A DNA stretch of 22,855 nucleotides, taken from contig DVFX01000059.1 in NCBI GenBank assembly GCA_018713005.1, positions 1 through 22,855 on the forward strand, written 5' to 3'. The translations under genes and the position numbers were made by a program. A model generated the notes under the pieces. The model saw only the letters and a program-made list of their open reading frames with translations. It searched no databases and was not told where the DNA came from. Shown in pieces: positions 1-7,190 of this stretch. Numbering within the stretch: the first letter of the stretch is position 1; each line of letters begins with the position of its first letter. Source of the DNA: Scatomorpha gallistercoris. GTDB taxonomy: Bacteria; Bacillota; Clostridia; Oscillospirales; Oscillospiraceae.

Positions 1-876
1 CTGCTCGCGCTCGTCGTGGCCGCCGCCGAGGCCGCTGCCGCGCTGACGTCCCACGGCGTCTATCTCGTCGATGAAGATGATGGCCGGGGCGACCTTCTTG
101 GCCTGGTCGAACAAATCGCGCACACGGGAAGCGCCGACGCCGACGTAGAGCTCTACGAAGTCGGAGCCGGATATGGACAGGAACTGCACTCCCGCCTCGC
201 CGGCGACCGCCTTGGCGAGCAGGGTCTTACCGGTACCCGGAGGGCCGACGAGCAGCACGCCCTTGGGGATGCGCGCGCCCATGTCGGTGTAGGACTTCGG
301 GTTCTTGAGGAAGTTGACGACTTCCTCGAGCTCGGCCTTTTCCTCCTCGCAGCCTGCGACGTCCTTGAAGGTGACCTTCTTCTGCTCCTCGCTGCCCAGG
401 CGGGTGCGGGCCTTGCCGAACTTGCCCACGCCGGGCGCTCCGCCTCCGCCGCCGGCCTTGTTCATCATGTAGTACCAGAGCGCAAAGAAGGCGACGATGA
501 TGAGCAGATAGGGTATCATGCTCAGCCACCAGGGGGCGACCCAGCCGGTCTTGTAGTCGTATTCGCTGATGATGCCGGCCTCGTGCTGCTCGTCAATCAG
601 GCTGCCGAGCTGGCTTATAAACAGGCCCACATCGTACAGGTCGTAAGTGATGTCGGGGTCGGTTTCCGCCGCTCCCTTGGGCGTGATTATGAGGGTGGAG
701 CCCTCGATGACGAAGCTTTCGACCTGTTCTTCCTTGAACATGTCGACTATCTCCGAATATGTCAACTCCTCCTGCGGCTGCTGAGGCGACAGCATAGTGT
801 AGATTACGGCCAGGAGGATGACCATTATCAGCACATAAAACCCGATGTCTCGGGTCCGGTTTCGCTGTGGTTTCAA
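1..876 (-). CDS. ftsH: ATP-dependent zinc metalloprotease FtsH, N-terminal part (3' end outside window)
   Basis: FtsH is a membrane-anchored AAA+ protease that degrades misfolded membrane proteins and regulatory proteins. The 292 visible residues show one membrane segment at about 11-29, an extracytoplasmic domain at about 30-115, a second membrane segment at about 117-138, a glycine-rich linker (142-146), and then the AAA+ domain. The Walker A motif GPPGTGKT is at 211-218 and Walker B, IIFIDEID, at 266-273. The frame is still open at the window edge in HDEREQ, so the second region of homology and the HExxH protease domain lie outside. The start chosen is TTG at 876, preceded by AAGGAAG about 9 bases upstream; it gives the usual short cytoplasmic N-terminus. 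The gene lies downstream of tilS and hpt, the conserved Bacillota order. It is separated from hpt by an unusually long hairpin-rich region. The family assignment is secure and the start codon is fairly sure. Confidence 0.97.
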   Translation of the reverse strand, partial: MKPQRNRTRDIGFYVLIMVILLAVIYTMLSPQQPQEELTYSEIVDMFKEEQVESFVIEGSTLIITPKGAAETDPDITYDLYDVGLFISQLGSLIDEQHEAGIISEYDYKTGWVAPWWLSMIPYLLIIVAFFALWYYMMNKAGGGGGAPGVGKFGKARTRLGSEEQKKVTFKDVAGCEEEKAELEEVVNFLKNPKSYTDMGARIPKGVLLVGPPGTGKTLLAKAVAGEAGVQFLSISGSDFVELYVGVGASRVRDLFDQAKKVAPAIIFIDEIDAVGRQRGSGLGGGHDEREQ

Positions 877-905
877 AAAAACTTCACTTCCTTAAACAAA
901 CTGGC

Positions 906-924
906 AAAAAGCCGAAGGCTTTTT
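906..924 (-). terminator. Terminator-like stem-loop just upstream of ftsH
   Basis: AAAAAGCC (906-913) pairs perfectly with GGCTTTTT (917-924) around a 3-base loop. Read on the minus strand the stem ends in a T run and lies about 15 bases before the ftsH ribosome binding site. It could be an attenuator within the hpt-ftsH transcript, or simply one hairpin of the surrounding array. The A/T-rich ends make it look terminator-like on either strand. Confidence 0.45.
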
Positions 925-976
925 CTGCCATTTTCGTGTCCCGGCCTGCGGCCTATGATCACGGCGTTCCGCTCAG

Positions 977-1010
977 CGCACTCAATCCGGTGCTCACCGG
1001 ATTGAGTGCG
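977..1010. repeat. 15-bp perfect inverted repeat with 4-base loop
   Basis: CGCACTCAATCCGGT (977-991) is the exact reverse complement of 996-1010, with loop GCTC. Neither strand has a T run directly after it, so it is not a standard intrinsic terminator. It lies in the middle of the hpt-ftsH intergenic region, and as RNA it would form a very stable hairpin. A role as an mRNA-stabilising or processing element is possible but is inference. Confidence 0.8.
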
Positions 1011-1033
1011 TTCACTTCACGATTTGTATTTTT

Positions 1034-1160
1034 CCCTAGGCAAAGCCCAGGAAAAAATGGGTTTCAACTACCGCGCGTTTGCGCGCGAGCCGGAGTTTTG
1101 CTCCGGAAAAAATGGGTTTCAATTACCGCGTGTTTCACGCGTCGGGAGAAGCCCGGGAAA
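1034..1160. repeat. Hairpin array with two near-identical 26-base direct repeats
   Basis: Two copies of a 26-base unit (1050-1075 and 1105-1130) beginning GGAAAAAATGGGTTTCAA differ at one base, and start 55 bases apart. Small palindromes sit between and around them: a stem with one mismatch at 1035-1051, CGCGC/GCGCG near 1074-1085, CCGGAG/CTCCGG at 1090-1106, CGCG/CGCG-type stems near 1128-1141, and CGGG/CCCG near 1143-1156. This modular pattern of A-rich linker plus short GC palindrome resembles REP-type intergenic repeats. Together with 877-1033 it makes up the 326 bases without a gene between hpt and ftsH. I see no coding sequence here. Confidence 0.7.
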
Positions 1161-1202
1161 TAATATTTAAGCAGCGGCCTGGGCCGTTTGCTGAATATCC
1201 GG

Positions 1203-1745
1203 TCAGTTGTTGGAGTATACCTCGCTCTTGAGCACGCCGATGTATGGGAGGTTGCGGTACTCCTCGGCGTAGTCGAGGCCGTAGCCGACGACGAAGGCGT
1301 CCTCGACCTCGAAGCCGACGTAGTCGGCCTTGATATCGGCGCGGCGGCGCGCGGGCTTGTCAAGCAGCGTCACGATGCTTATGGAGGCGGGCTTGCGCAC
1401 GCCGAGGTAGTTCTTCAGGTAACTGAGCGTGATGCCGCTGTCGAGTATGTCCTCGACTATTATGACGTGCCTGCCCGCAATGTCGCGGCTGAGGTCCTTG
1501 TTTATCTTGACAGCGCCGGTGCTGGACATGCCGTCGCCGTAGCTGGACACGGCCATGAAGTCCATCGTGCAGTATATGTCCACGTTGCGCAGCAAATCCG
1601 CCATGAACACAAAGCAGCCCTTGAGCACGCCGACGAAGATGGGGTTCTTGTCCTTAAAGTCCTCGGTGAGCTGTGCGCCCAGCTCGGCGATGCGAGACTT
1701 GAGCTCTTCCTCGCTGAACAGTATTCTCTCTATATCCTGCTTCAT
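1203..1745 (-). CDS. hpt: Hypoxanthine-guanine phosphoribosyltransferase
   Basis: Cytosolic purine salvage enzyme that transfers phosphoribose from PRPP to hypoxanthine or guanine, giving IMP or GMP. The 180-residue length matches the bacterial family. The PRPP-binding signature VEDILDSGIT is at 97-106, the LKG loop at 41-43, the flexible SSYGDG loop at 67-72, and the purine-binding region FVVGYGLDYAEEYRNLPYIG at 151-170. The ATG at 1745 follows a G-rich ribosome binding site (GGGGGA, about 7 bases upstream). It lies 30 bases downstream of tilS and upstream of ftsH, the conserved tilS-hpt-ftsH order, so co-transcription with tilS is likely. Preference between hypoxanthine and guanine cannot be read from sequence. 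Confidence 0.97.
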   Translation of the reverse strand: MKQDIERILFSEEELKSRIAELGAQLTEDFKDKNPIFVGVLKGCFVFMADLLRNVDIYCTMDFMAVSSYGDGMSSTGAVKINKDLSRDIAGRHVIIVEDILDSGITLSYLKNYLGVRKPASISIVTLLDKPARRRADIKADYVGFEVEDAFVVGYGLDYAEEYRNLPYIGVLKSEVYSNN

Positions 1746-1775
1746 TTAAGTATCCCCCACACTATAGCATAAATT

Positions 1776-3089
1776 TTAGTCGGTTTCTATATTTTTGTGC
1801 GTCCGCACGCGGACTATCAGCGCGCGGGAGCCCGGCTCCGGCAGACGTCTTTCATCCTGCCCGATGCCCGGGACGGCCAGCACCCCGCGCCCGTCCCTGA
1901 GCACGGGCACGCGGTCCCGCTCTCCGGGCGGTATGCCGCGCTCGGACATCAGGTCTGAGAGCTTCTTGGTGCAGCCGCGGCCCACGGGACGCATCCTGTC
2001 GCCGGGAGCGCGCGGTGAAATAAAAGCCGTCCCCAAGATATTCTCATATTGGAAGTAAAAAGTGTTTAATGAAGTGTGAATTTCGCAAACGTTTTCAGCA
2101 ATTTCCGTGGTGATGCACAGCCCGGCCCCGGGCAGCTCCGTCACGCCGGGGATATTCAGCGGCGTCTGTGCGAGTTCCGGCGCGCCGCGCTCGACGTAGA
2201 TAAGGCCGCTGCCGGCAGAAAACCGCGCGCCGGGCACGTCCGCGCTGCCTGTCCCGGACTTTGCGAGGGCCAGGACGGCTTCCACATGGCGCAATTCCAG
2301 CGCCCTGGGCGCCATCATGCGCACCACACGCGAGGCCACACTCCAGCCTGCGCCGGCCAGCTCCGAGGCTTTGACCCTGCCCTGCGGGTACTTGGCCAGG
2401 AAATCCCGCGCCAGGGAGTCCAGGTATTCCTCGTCCGCGCGCAGCAGCGCGCTTGAGCGCTGGGCGGCTTCGGCAAAGCCGGGGTTTATGCCGCGCAGCA
2501 CGGGCATGACGAGGGCCCGTATTCGGTTGCGCGAGTAGTCGAGCGAGGCGTTGGTGCTGTCCTCGACGTGCTCTATGCCGCGACTGTCGAGATAGCGCTC
2601 TATCTCGGCGCGGGTCACGCCCAGCATGGGCCTGACTATCCTGCCACGCCTGGGCGGTATGCCGGCGAGGCCGCGCGGGCCGCTTCCACGCGCGAGGGCG
2701 AAGAGCACCGTCTCCGCGTTGTCGTCGGCGTTGTGGGCGGTTGCGATGGTGTCGGCGAGAAGCTCGTCCGCCGCCTGCTCCAAAAAAGCGTAGCGCAGCG
2801 TGCGCGCGGCCTCCTCCGTGCCCATGCCGTGAGAGGCGGCGTATCCGGACACGTCGCCGCGGCCCACGCGCAGATCTACGCCCAGGCGCGCGCACTCGCC
2901 GCGGACAAAGGCCTCGTCCCTCTCCGACTCTTCGCCGCGCAGGCAGTGGTTGTAGTGCGCCGCGCAGACGCCGAAGCCGTTTTCGGCCGCGCCCTCCAGG
3001 CAGCGGTGCAGCAGGTACATGCTGTCCGCCCCGCCGGAGACGGCGCAGAGTACGCGGCGGCCCAGAAGGGAGTAGTCAAAACCGCTCAT
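1776..3089 (-). CDS. tilS: tRNA(Ile)-lysidine synthetase TilS
   Basis: TilS attaches lysine to C34 of the CAU-anticodon isoleucine tRNA so that it reads AUA. The N-terminal PP-loop SGGADS is at 18-23. The other ATPase-domain signatures are AHNADDNAETVL at 118-129, RGSGPRGLAGI at 134-144, EDSTN at 176-180 and RNRIR at 187-191. A C-terminal TilS domain rich in Gly, Arg and Pro ends the 437-residue protein, close to the E. coli length of about 430. The ATG at 3089 overlaps the dnaB stop by four bases (ATGA), which implies translational coupling. The frame stays open further upstream, but that part lies inside dnaB and was discarded. Its function fits the frequent ATA isoleucine codons seen in this window. 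Confidence 0.96.
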   Translation of the reverse strand: MSGFDYSLLGRRVLCAVSGGADSMYLLHRCLEGAAENGFGVCAAHYNHCLRGEESERDEAFVRGECARLGVDLRVGRGDVSGYAASHGMGTEEAARTLRYAFLEQAADELLADTIATAHNADDNAETVLFALARGSGPRGLAGIPPRRGRIVRPMLGVTRAEIERYLDSRGIEHVEDSTNASLDYSRNRIRALVMPVLRGINPGFAEAAQRSSALLRADEEYLDSLARDFLAKYPQGRVKASELAGAGWSVASRVVRMMAPRALELRHVEAVLALAKSGTGSADVPGARFSAGSGLIYVERGAPELAQTPLNIPGVTELPGAGLCITTEIAENVCEIHTSLNTFYFQYENILGTAFISPRAPGDRMRPVGRGCTKKLSDLMSERGIPPGERDRVPVLRDGRGVLAVPGIGQDERRLPEPGSRALIVRVRTHKNIETD

Positions 3090-4426
3090 TCCTCGTGCCT
3101 CTTGTCGAGCGGGACGAAGCTGGTGTACTCGGGCAGCCACATCATGTAGAGCGTACCCGTCTCGCCGCGGCGGTTTTTGAGTATTATCAGCTCGACCTCG
3201 TTGGGGTTTTCGTACTCGGGGTCGTAGTAGCCCTCGCGGTGGAGGGCGACGACCACGTCGGCGTCCTGCTCTATGGCGCCGGATTCGCGCAGGTCGCTCA
3301 GCTGCGGGCGCTTGTTCTGGCGCTGGGTGTTGGCTCGTGAAAGCTGGCTCAGGCAGAGGACGGGGACGTTGAGCTCTTTGGCCATTATCTTCATCATGCG
3401 GCTGATGTCGCTGACGGCCTGGGTACGGCTCTCGTTGGACCAGGAGTTGCCGCTGCCCGCCGACTGCATCAGCTGCAGGTAGTCTATGACCACGAGGCCG
3501 AGGTTCTTTATCCTCCGGCACTGCGCGTTCATGTCCGCGACGGTGAGGGAGGGGTTGTCGTCTATGCGTATGTCGGTGGCAGAGAGCGCGCCCGCTGCGG
3601 CGGCGACACGCCGCCACTCGTCGTCGCTCAGCCGTCCTGTCTGCAATTTCTTGCCGTCCACCAGGCCCTCGGCGGAAATGAGGCGGGTGACCAGCTGCTC
3701 GCGGCTCATTTCGAGGGAAAAGACGGCGACTGTCTTGCCGCTGGTTTTGCCGACGTAGCGCGCTATGTTCAGCGCGATGCTGGTCTTGCCCATACCGGGC
3801 CGCGCCGCGATGAGGGCAAAGTCGCCGCCGTTCAGGCCGAGTATGGCGTGGTCGAGATCCGGCAGGCCGGTGGAGAGGCCGGGGATGGCGCTCTCGTTCG
3901 AGGCGGCTTCGCTGATGGCGTCGAACACCCGCTGTACGACGCTGGCAACGGGCGTAAGGCCGCCGGTGTTGCGGTCACGGCTCAGCGCGTATATCTTGCG
4001 CTCGGCGTTCTCCAGCATCGTGTCCGCCTGTCCGGAGCCCTCGTAAACCATATTCGTGATGTCCTCGCCGACCTGGGCCAGGGCGCGCAGCAGCGCGCGG
4101 TCACGCACTATGGCCGCGTATTCGAGCACGTTCGCCGCCGTCGGGGTTATCTCCATCAGCTCCGTGAGGTACTGCGGGGAGTTCTCCTTCTGCACGCCCC
4201 GGACCTTCATCTGGTCGAGGACGGTGACGGGGTCCACGGTCTGGCCGTAGGAGAACATGGCGAAGATGGTCTCGAATATGTCGCGGTTGGCCTGGACGTA
4301 GAAGTCATCGGCCTTCACGCGGCCGATGACGTCGGCTATGCACCTGGGGTCTATGAGCATGGAGCCGAGTACGGCCTGCTCGGCCTGGGCCGAGTAAGGC
4401 ACGCGCCGGCCTAGTAGTTCGTCCAT
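3086..4426 (-). CDS. dnaB: Replicative DNA helicase DnaB
   Basis: Hexameric 5'-3' helicase that unwinds DNA at the replication fork (called DnaC in Bacillus subtilis). The 446 residues match the family length. The N-terminal all-alpha domain spans about 10-115, followed by a linker. The RecA-like domain has Walker A ARPGMGKTS at 208-216 and Walker B LVVIDYLQL at 311-319. The conserved LSQLSR (359-364), LSDLRESGAIEQDAD (376-390) and KNRRGETGT (417-425) motifs follow. The ATG at 4426 lies 19 bases downstream of rplI, and the stop overlaps the tilS start. The gdpP-rplI-dnaB order is the standard Bacillota arrangement. No intein or other insertion is seen. Confidence 0.98.
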   Translation of the reverse strand: MDELLGRRVPYSAQAEQAVLGSMLIDPRCIADVIGRVKADDFYVQANRDIFETIFAMFSYGQTVDPVTVLDQMKVRGVQKENSPQYLTELMEITPTAANVLEYAAIVRDRALLRALAQVGEDITNMVYEGSGQADTMLENAERKIYALSRDRNTGGLTPVASVVQRVFDAISEAASNESAIPGLSTGLPDLDHAILGLNGGDFALIAARPGMGKTSIALNIARYVGKTSGKTVAVFSLEMSREQLVTRLISAEGLVDGKKLQTGRLSDDEWRRVAAAAGALSATDIRIDDNPSLTVADMNAQCRRIKNLGLVVIDYLQLMQSAGSGNSWSNESRTQAVSDISRMMKIMAKELNVPVLCLSQLSRANTQRQNKRPQLSDLRESGAIEQDADVVVALHREGYYDPEYENPNEVELIILKNRRGETGTLYMMWLPEYTSFVPLDKRHEE

Positions 4427-4445
4427 CAGCGCACCTGCCTAACGC

Positions 4446-4895
4446 TCACTTCTGCTCGGTGACCATGACGTTGATGGTTCCGCTGACCTCGTAGCCGAGC
4501 TTGGCCTTGACCTCGAAGGAGCCGAAGCCCTTGATGGGCTCGCTCTGCACAATCTTGTTCTTCTCTATCTCTATGCCGTGCTGCGCCTTGAGCGCGTCGC
4601 TTATCTCCTGGCTGGTTATGGCGCCGAAGAGCCTGCCGCCCTGCCCGGCGCGGGCGCTTATCGTGACCATGACGCCCTCTAGCTTCTTCGCGGTCTCCTC
4701 GGCGGCGGCCTTCTCGCGCGCGGCCTGGGCCTTCCTGGCCTTTTCGCGGAGCTTGAAGGCGTTTATCATGTCGGGCGTGGCCTCGCTGGCGAGCTTGCGC
4801 GGCAGCAGGTAGTTGCGCGCGTAGCCGTCGGAGACCTCCTTCATTTCGCCCTTCTTGCCCTGTCCACGGACGTCCTGATTGAATATGACCTTCAT
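4446..4895 (-). CDS. rplI: 50S ribosomal protein L9
   Basis: L9 binds 23S rRNA near the L1 stalk base and helps maintain reading frame. The 149-residue length is typical. The N-terminal RNA-binding domain has the L9 signature GQGKKGEMKEVSDGYARNYL (12-31). A long charged helix (about 45-75) leads to the C-terminal domain, which has GRLFGAITSQEI at about 87-98. The ATG at 4895 is preceded by AAGGATG. It lies upstream of dnaB and downstream of gdpP, as in B. subtilis. Confidence 0.98.
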   Translation of the reverse strand: MKVIFNQDVRGQGKKGEMKEVSDGYARNYLLPRKLASEATPDMINAFKLREKARKAQAAREKAAAEETAKKLEGVMVTISARAGQGGRLFGAITSQEISDALKAQHGIEIEKNKIVQSEPIKGFGSFEVKAKLGYEVSGTINVMVTEQK

Positions 4896-4916
4896 TTATA
4901 TCATCCTTTCTTCTGG

Positions 4917-4990
4917 GCCTTCCGCTTTCGGAAGGCGTTGCGGCACAGCCGCGGCGCGGCGCTCGCCTGCGCCGCTGCCATGGGTTCGGC
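4917..4990. repeat. Hairpin cluster between gdpP and rplI
   Basis: GCCTTCCG (4917-4924) pairs perfectly with CGGAAGGC (4929-4936). A second GC-rich palindrome (GCGGCGC with GCGCCGC) follows within about 4950-4975. The cluster sits directly upstream of the rplI ribosome binding site on the minus strand and lacks T runs. It may be an RNA processing or stability element, or another of the genome's intergenic palindromes. Confidence 0.5.
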
Positions 4991-5045
4991 ATAAGGCGGC
5001 GCGGGCTTCGCGCACGGTTTAACTTGCAGATTAACTTGTTTCCGG

Positions 5046-7046
5046 TCAGCCGTCCAGGTACTCGTCTATCGCCGCGAAGAGGCTGTTCACGGCGTCGCGG
5101 AGCGTCGTGTCCGGTATCTGGCAGGCTGCGGCCGAGCGGTTTCCGCCGCCGCCGAGCTTCTCCATGATGACCTGTACGTTGATGTCGCCTATGCTCCGGG
5201 CGGAGATGTTCGCGCCGCCGTCCTTGGTCGGCGAGACGACGAAGCTGACCTCGACGCCGGAGATGTTCAGCAGCTCGTCCGCCGCCTGGGCTATTATAAC
5301 CCTGTCCTGCGGCGACTCCGGCGCGGCGACAGCTATGTTTCCTCGGTAGAGCTGCGCATTCTGCATGATGCGGTAGCGCGCCACGGTGTCGTTCATGTCG
5401 TTTTGCAGCAGCTTCTTGACCTCGACCGTGTCTGCGCCGCAGCGCCTGAGGAATGCCGCGGCCTCGAAGGTGCGCTCGCCGGTGCGCAGCGTGAAGTTCT
5501 TGGTGTCGAGCACGATGCCGGAGAGCATGGCCTCGGCCTCGCAGCGGAGTATGTCCTCCGGGTCGCAGACCTCCTGCAGCACCTCGCTCAAAAGCTCGCA
5601 GGTGCTGGAGGCGTAGGGCTCGTAGAAGGTGAGCGCACTGTTTTGAATATAGGTTGCGGCGCGGCGGTGGTGGTCGATGACGGCCACGCGGTTGCACGCG
5701 GCGAGGAAGTTGGCGTCCTCGGCCTGCTCGGGGCGGTTCGTGTCCACGACGACCAGCAGGCTGCGCCCGTCGGACTGCAGCATGGCCTCCTGCGGGGTTA
5801 TGAAGGCGCTCTTGTACTCCGGCTCGCTCTGCAGGCGCTCTATGAGCAGCTTGGACGCGTTCTTCTCCGGGTCTATGACTATGCGGCAGAGCTTGCCCTT
5901 CTTGCGGGCGAGGCAGCAGATTGCCGCGTCCGCGCCTACGGCGTCCAGGTCTGCGTACTTGTGGCCCATGACGAACACGCGGGAGGAATCGGCGATGAGC
6001 TCGGCCAGGGCGTTGGCCATGACACGGCTCTTGACCTTGGTGCGGGTCTCCACCTCGTTGCCGCGCCCGCCGAAGAACTCAAAGCTCAAGCGGTTTTTGA
6101 TTACCGCCTGGTCGCCGCCTCGGGACAGCGCCATTTCGGCCGCCAGGGTGGCGAACTGCCAGTCCTCGCCGAAGCCCTCGCCGTCGTGGCCGAGGCCAAG
6201 CGAGAGTGTGGCGTGGATGCCGGCCGAGCCGATTACGGAGTGCGCCTGCTCGAGCAGTGCAAACTTGCCGGAGCGCATTTCATCCAGGTGGCGTTCCTCG
6301 AACACCACGAAGTACCTGTCGCGGTCATAGCGGCGCAGAATGGCGTCGCGGCCCTCCCAGTACTGGTTCATCACGTCCTCGACGGCGTCGCGCAGGTCGT
6401 TCTTCACGCGGTCGGGCTGGTTGCGGATGAGCTCATCGTAGTTGTCTATTATGAGTACGCCAACGACGGGGCGGCTTTCCTCGTACTTTATGCGCACGTC
6501 GTCGTACTCGGTGACGTCCACCCAGTAGGCTATGCCCATGAAGCCGTGCCCGGCCTCCTCCTCGCCGGTGCCGGGGCGGATGATGTTGCCGTGTATCTGG
6601 TACTTGCGGCCGTTTATGGCCAGCAGGTCCTGGCACTGAGTCTTGCCCTCGAGCAGCCACTTGGCCGAGAACTGCGGCACCAGCGTGTCCAGCCTGGCCT
6701 CAAAGCGCGAGCCGGATACGCCGCACATGTTGAAGAAAATCTGGTTTGCCCAGATGACGCGCAAATCGTTGAGCGAGAACACCGCCATCGGCAGCGGGAA
6801 GTTCAATAACGTGTTGTTTTTCGCCGTGTCCGCGTCGTAGGTGACGGACTCGATGTAGTCCATGAGCTCTCGCCGGCGCCGCCTGGCCGAGAACACCGAG
6901 CTGATTATGAGCAGGAGCAGCACGGCACCTTCGGCCGCAGCCAGGACGTACTGCCCGAAAAGCAGCGCCGCCGCCGCGAAGGCCACCAGTACGAAGAGGT
7001 ACAGCCTGCCGCTGGGCTCCGTCAGCCTTTGAAATTTCTTGTTCAA
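5046..7046 (-). CDS. gdpP: Cyclic-di-AMP phosphodiesterase GdpP (DHH/DHHA1 family)
   Basis: Membrane-bound enzyme that hydrolyses the second messenger c-di-AMP to pApA, affecting wall and potassium homeostasis. With the chosen start it has 666 residues. Two membrane segments lie at about 15-52, a PAS-like domain at about 75-185, and a degenerate GGDEF domain at about 190-320 that lacks an intact GGDEF motif. The DHH domain has GHKYADLDAVG (361-371), VVVDT (432-436) and DHH (458-460), and the DHHA1 domain carries GGGG at 632-635. The TTG at 7046 (MNKKF) is preceded by GGGGGAG. An in-frame TTG at 7088 would add 14 residues and cannot be ruled out. A consensus promoter lies upstream. The gdpP-rplI-dnaB order supports the call. 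Confidence 0.95.
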   Translation of the reverse strand: MNKKFQRLTEPSGRLYLFVLVAFAAAALLFGQYVLAAAEGAVLLLLIISSVFSARRRRRELMDYIESVTYDADTAKNNTLLNFPLPMAVFSLNDLRVIWANQIFFNMCGVSGSRFEARLDTLVPQFSAKWLLEGKTQCQDLLAINGRKYQIHGNIIRPGTGEEEAGHGFMGIAYWVDVTEYDDVRIKYEESRPVVGVLIIDNYDELIRNQPDRVKNDLRDAVEDVMNQYWEGRDAILRRYDRDRYFVVFEERHLDEMRSGKFALLEQAHSVIGSAGIHATLSLGLGHDGEGFGEDWQFATLAAEMALSRGGDQAVIKNRLSFEFFGGRGNEVETRTKVKSRVMANALAELIADSSRVFVMGHKYADLDAVGADAAICCLARKKGKLCRIVIDPEKNASKLLIERLQSEPEYKSAFITPQEAMLQSDGRSLLVVVDTNRPEQAEDANFLAACNRVAVIDHHRRAATYIQNSALTFYEPYASSTCELLSEVLQEVCDPEDILRCEAEAMLSGIVLDTKNFTLRTGERTFEAAAFLRRCGADTVEVKKLLQNDMNDTVARYRIMQNAQLYRGNIAVAAPESPQDRVIIAQAADELLNISGVEVSFVVSPTKDGGANISARSIGDINVQVIMEKLGGGGNRSAAACQIPDTTLRDAVNSLFAAIDEYLDG

Positions 7047-7125
7047 ATATAACCCACTCCCCCGTAAGGCTGGTACAAAAACTGTCAAGTTGAAAGCGAT
7101 AATGCCCCATAATTACAGTTTTAAT

Positions 7126-7155
7126 ATTATAGCATAATGTGGCGCATATTTACAA
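7126..7155 (-). promoter_or_regulatory. Promoter of the gdpP operon
   Basis: On the minus strand, TTGTAA (7155-7150) and a perfect TATAAT (7131-7126) are 18 bases apart. Predicted transcription starts near 7119, leaving a leader of about 70 bases to the TTG at 7046. No equally good promoter is visible on the plus strand for the divergent nucleotidyltransferase gene. Confidence 0.7.
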
Positions 7156-7190
7156 CAATAATTCTCGTCCGCCTGCAAAGAATACTGAGC

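Noticed and set aside
1050..1130. CRISPR-like spacing: two 26-base repeats with a 29-base gap
   Set aside because: Only two copies, the gap itself is made of palindromes, and there is no leader or cas gene nearby.
3090..3617. Upstream extension of tilS
   Set aside because: The open frame continues inside dnaB, but family similarity begins just after the ATG at 3089, which overlaps the dnaB stop.
5403..6809. 468-residue open frame on the plus strand opposite gdpP
   Set aside because: It lies wholly antisense to gdpP, whose motifs are intact; long antisense frames are expected in GC-rich codon-biased genes, and its sequence has no recognisable domain.
7047..7088. Earlier TTG start for gdpP, or a TTGACA -35 box at 7083-7088
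   Set aside because: The TTG at 7046 has the better ribosome binding site and family-like N-terminus; no -10 box stands at the right distance from the TTGACA.
7137..7190. Upstream ATG for the nucleotidyltransferase
   Set aside because: The 18 extra residues are unlike the family, whose N-terminus matches MKAVIMAGGEG at 7191.
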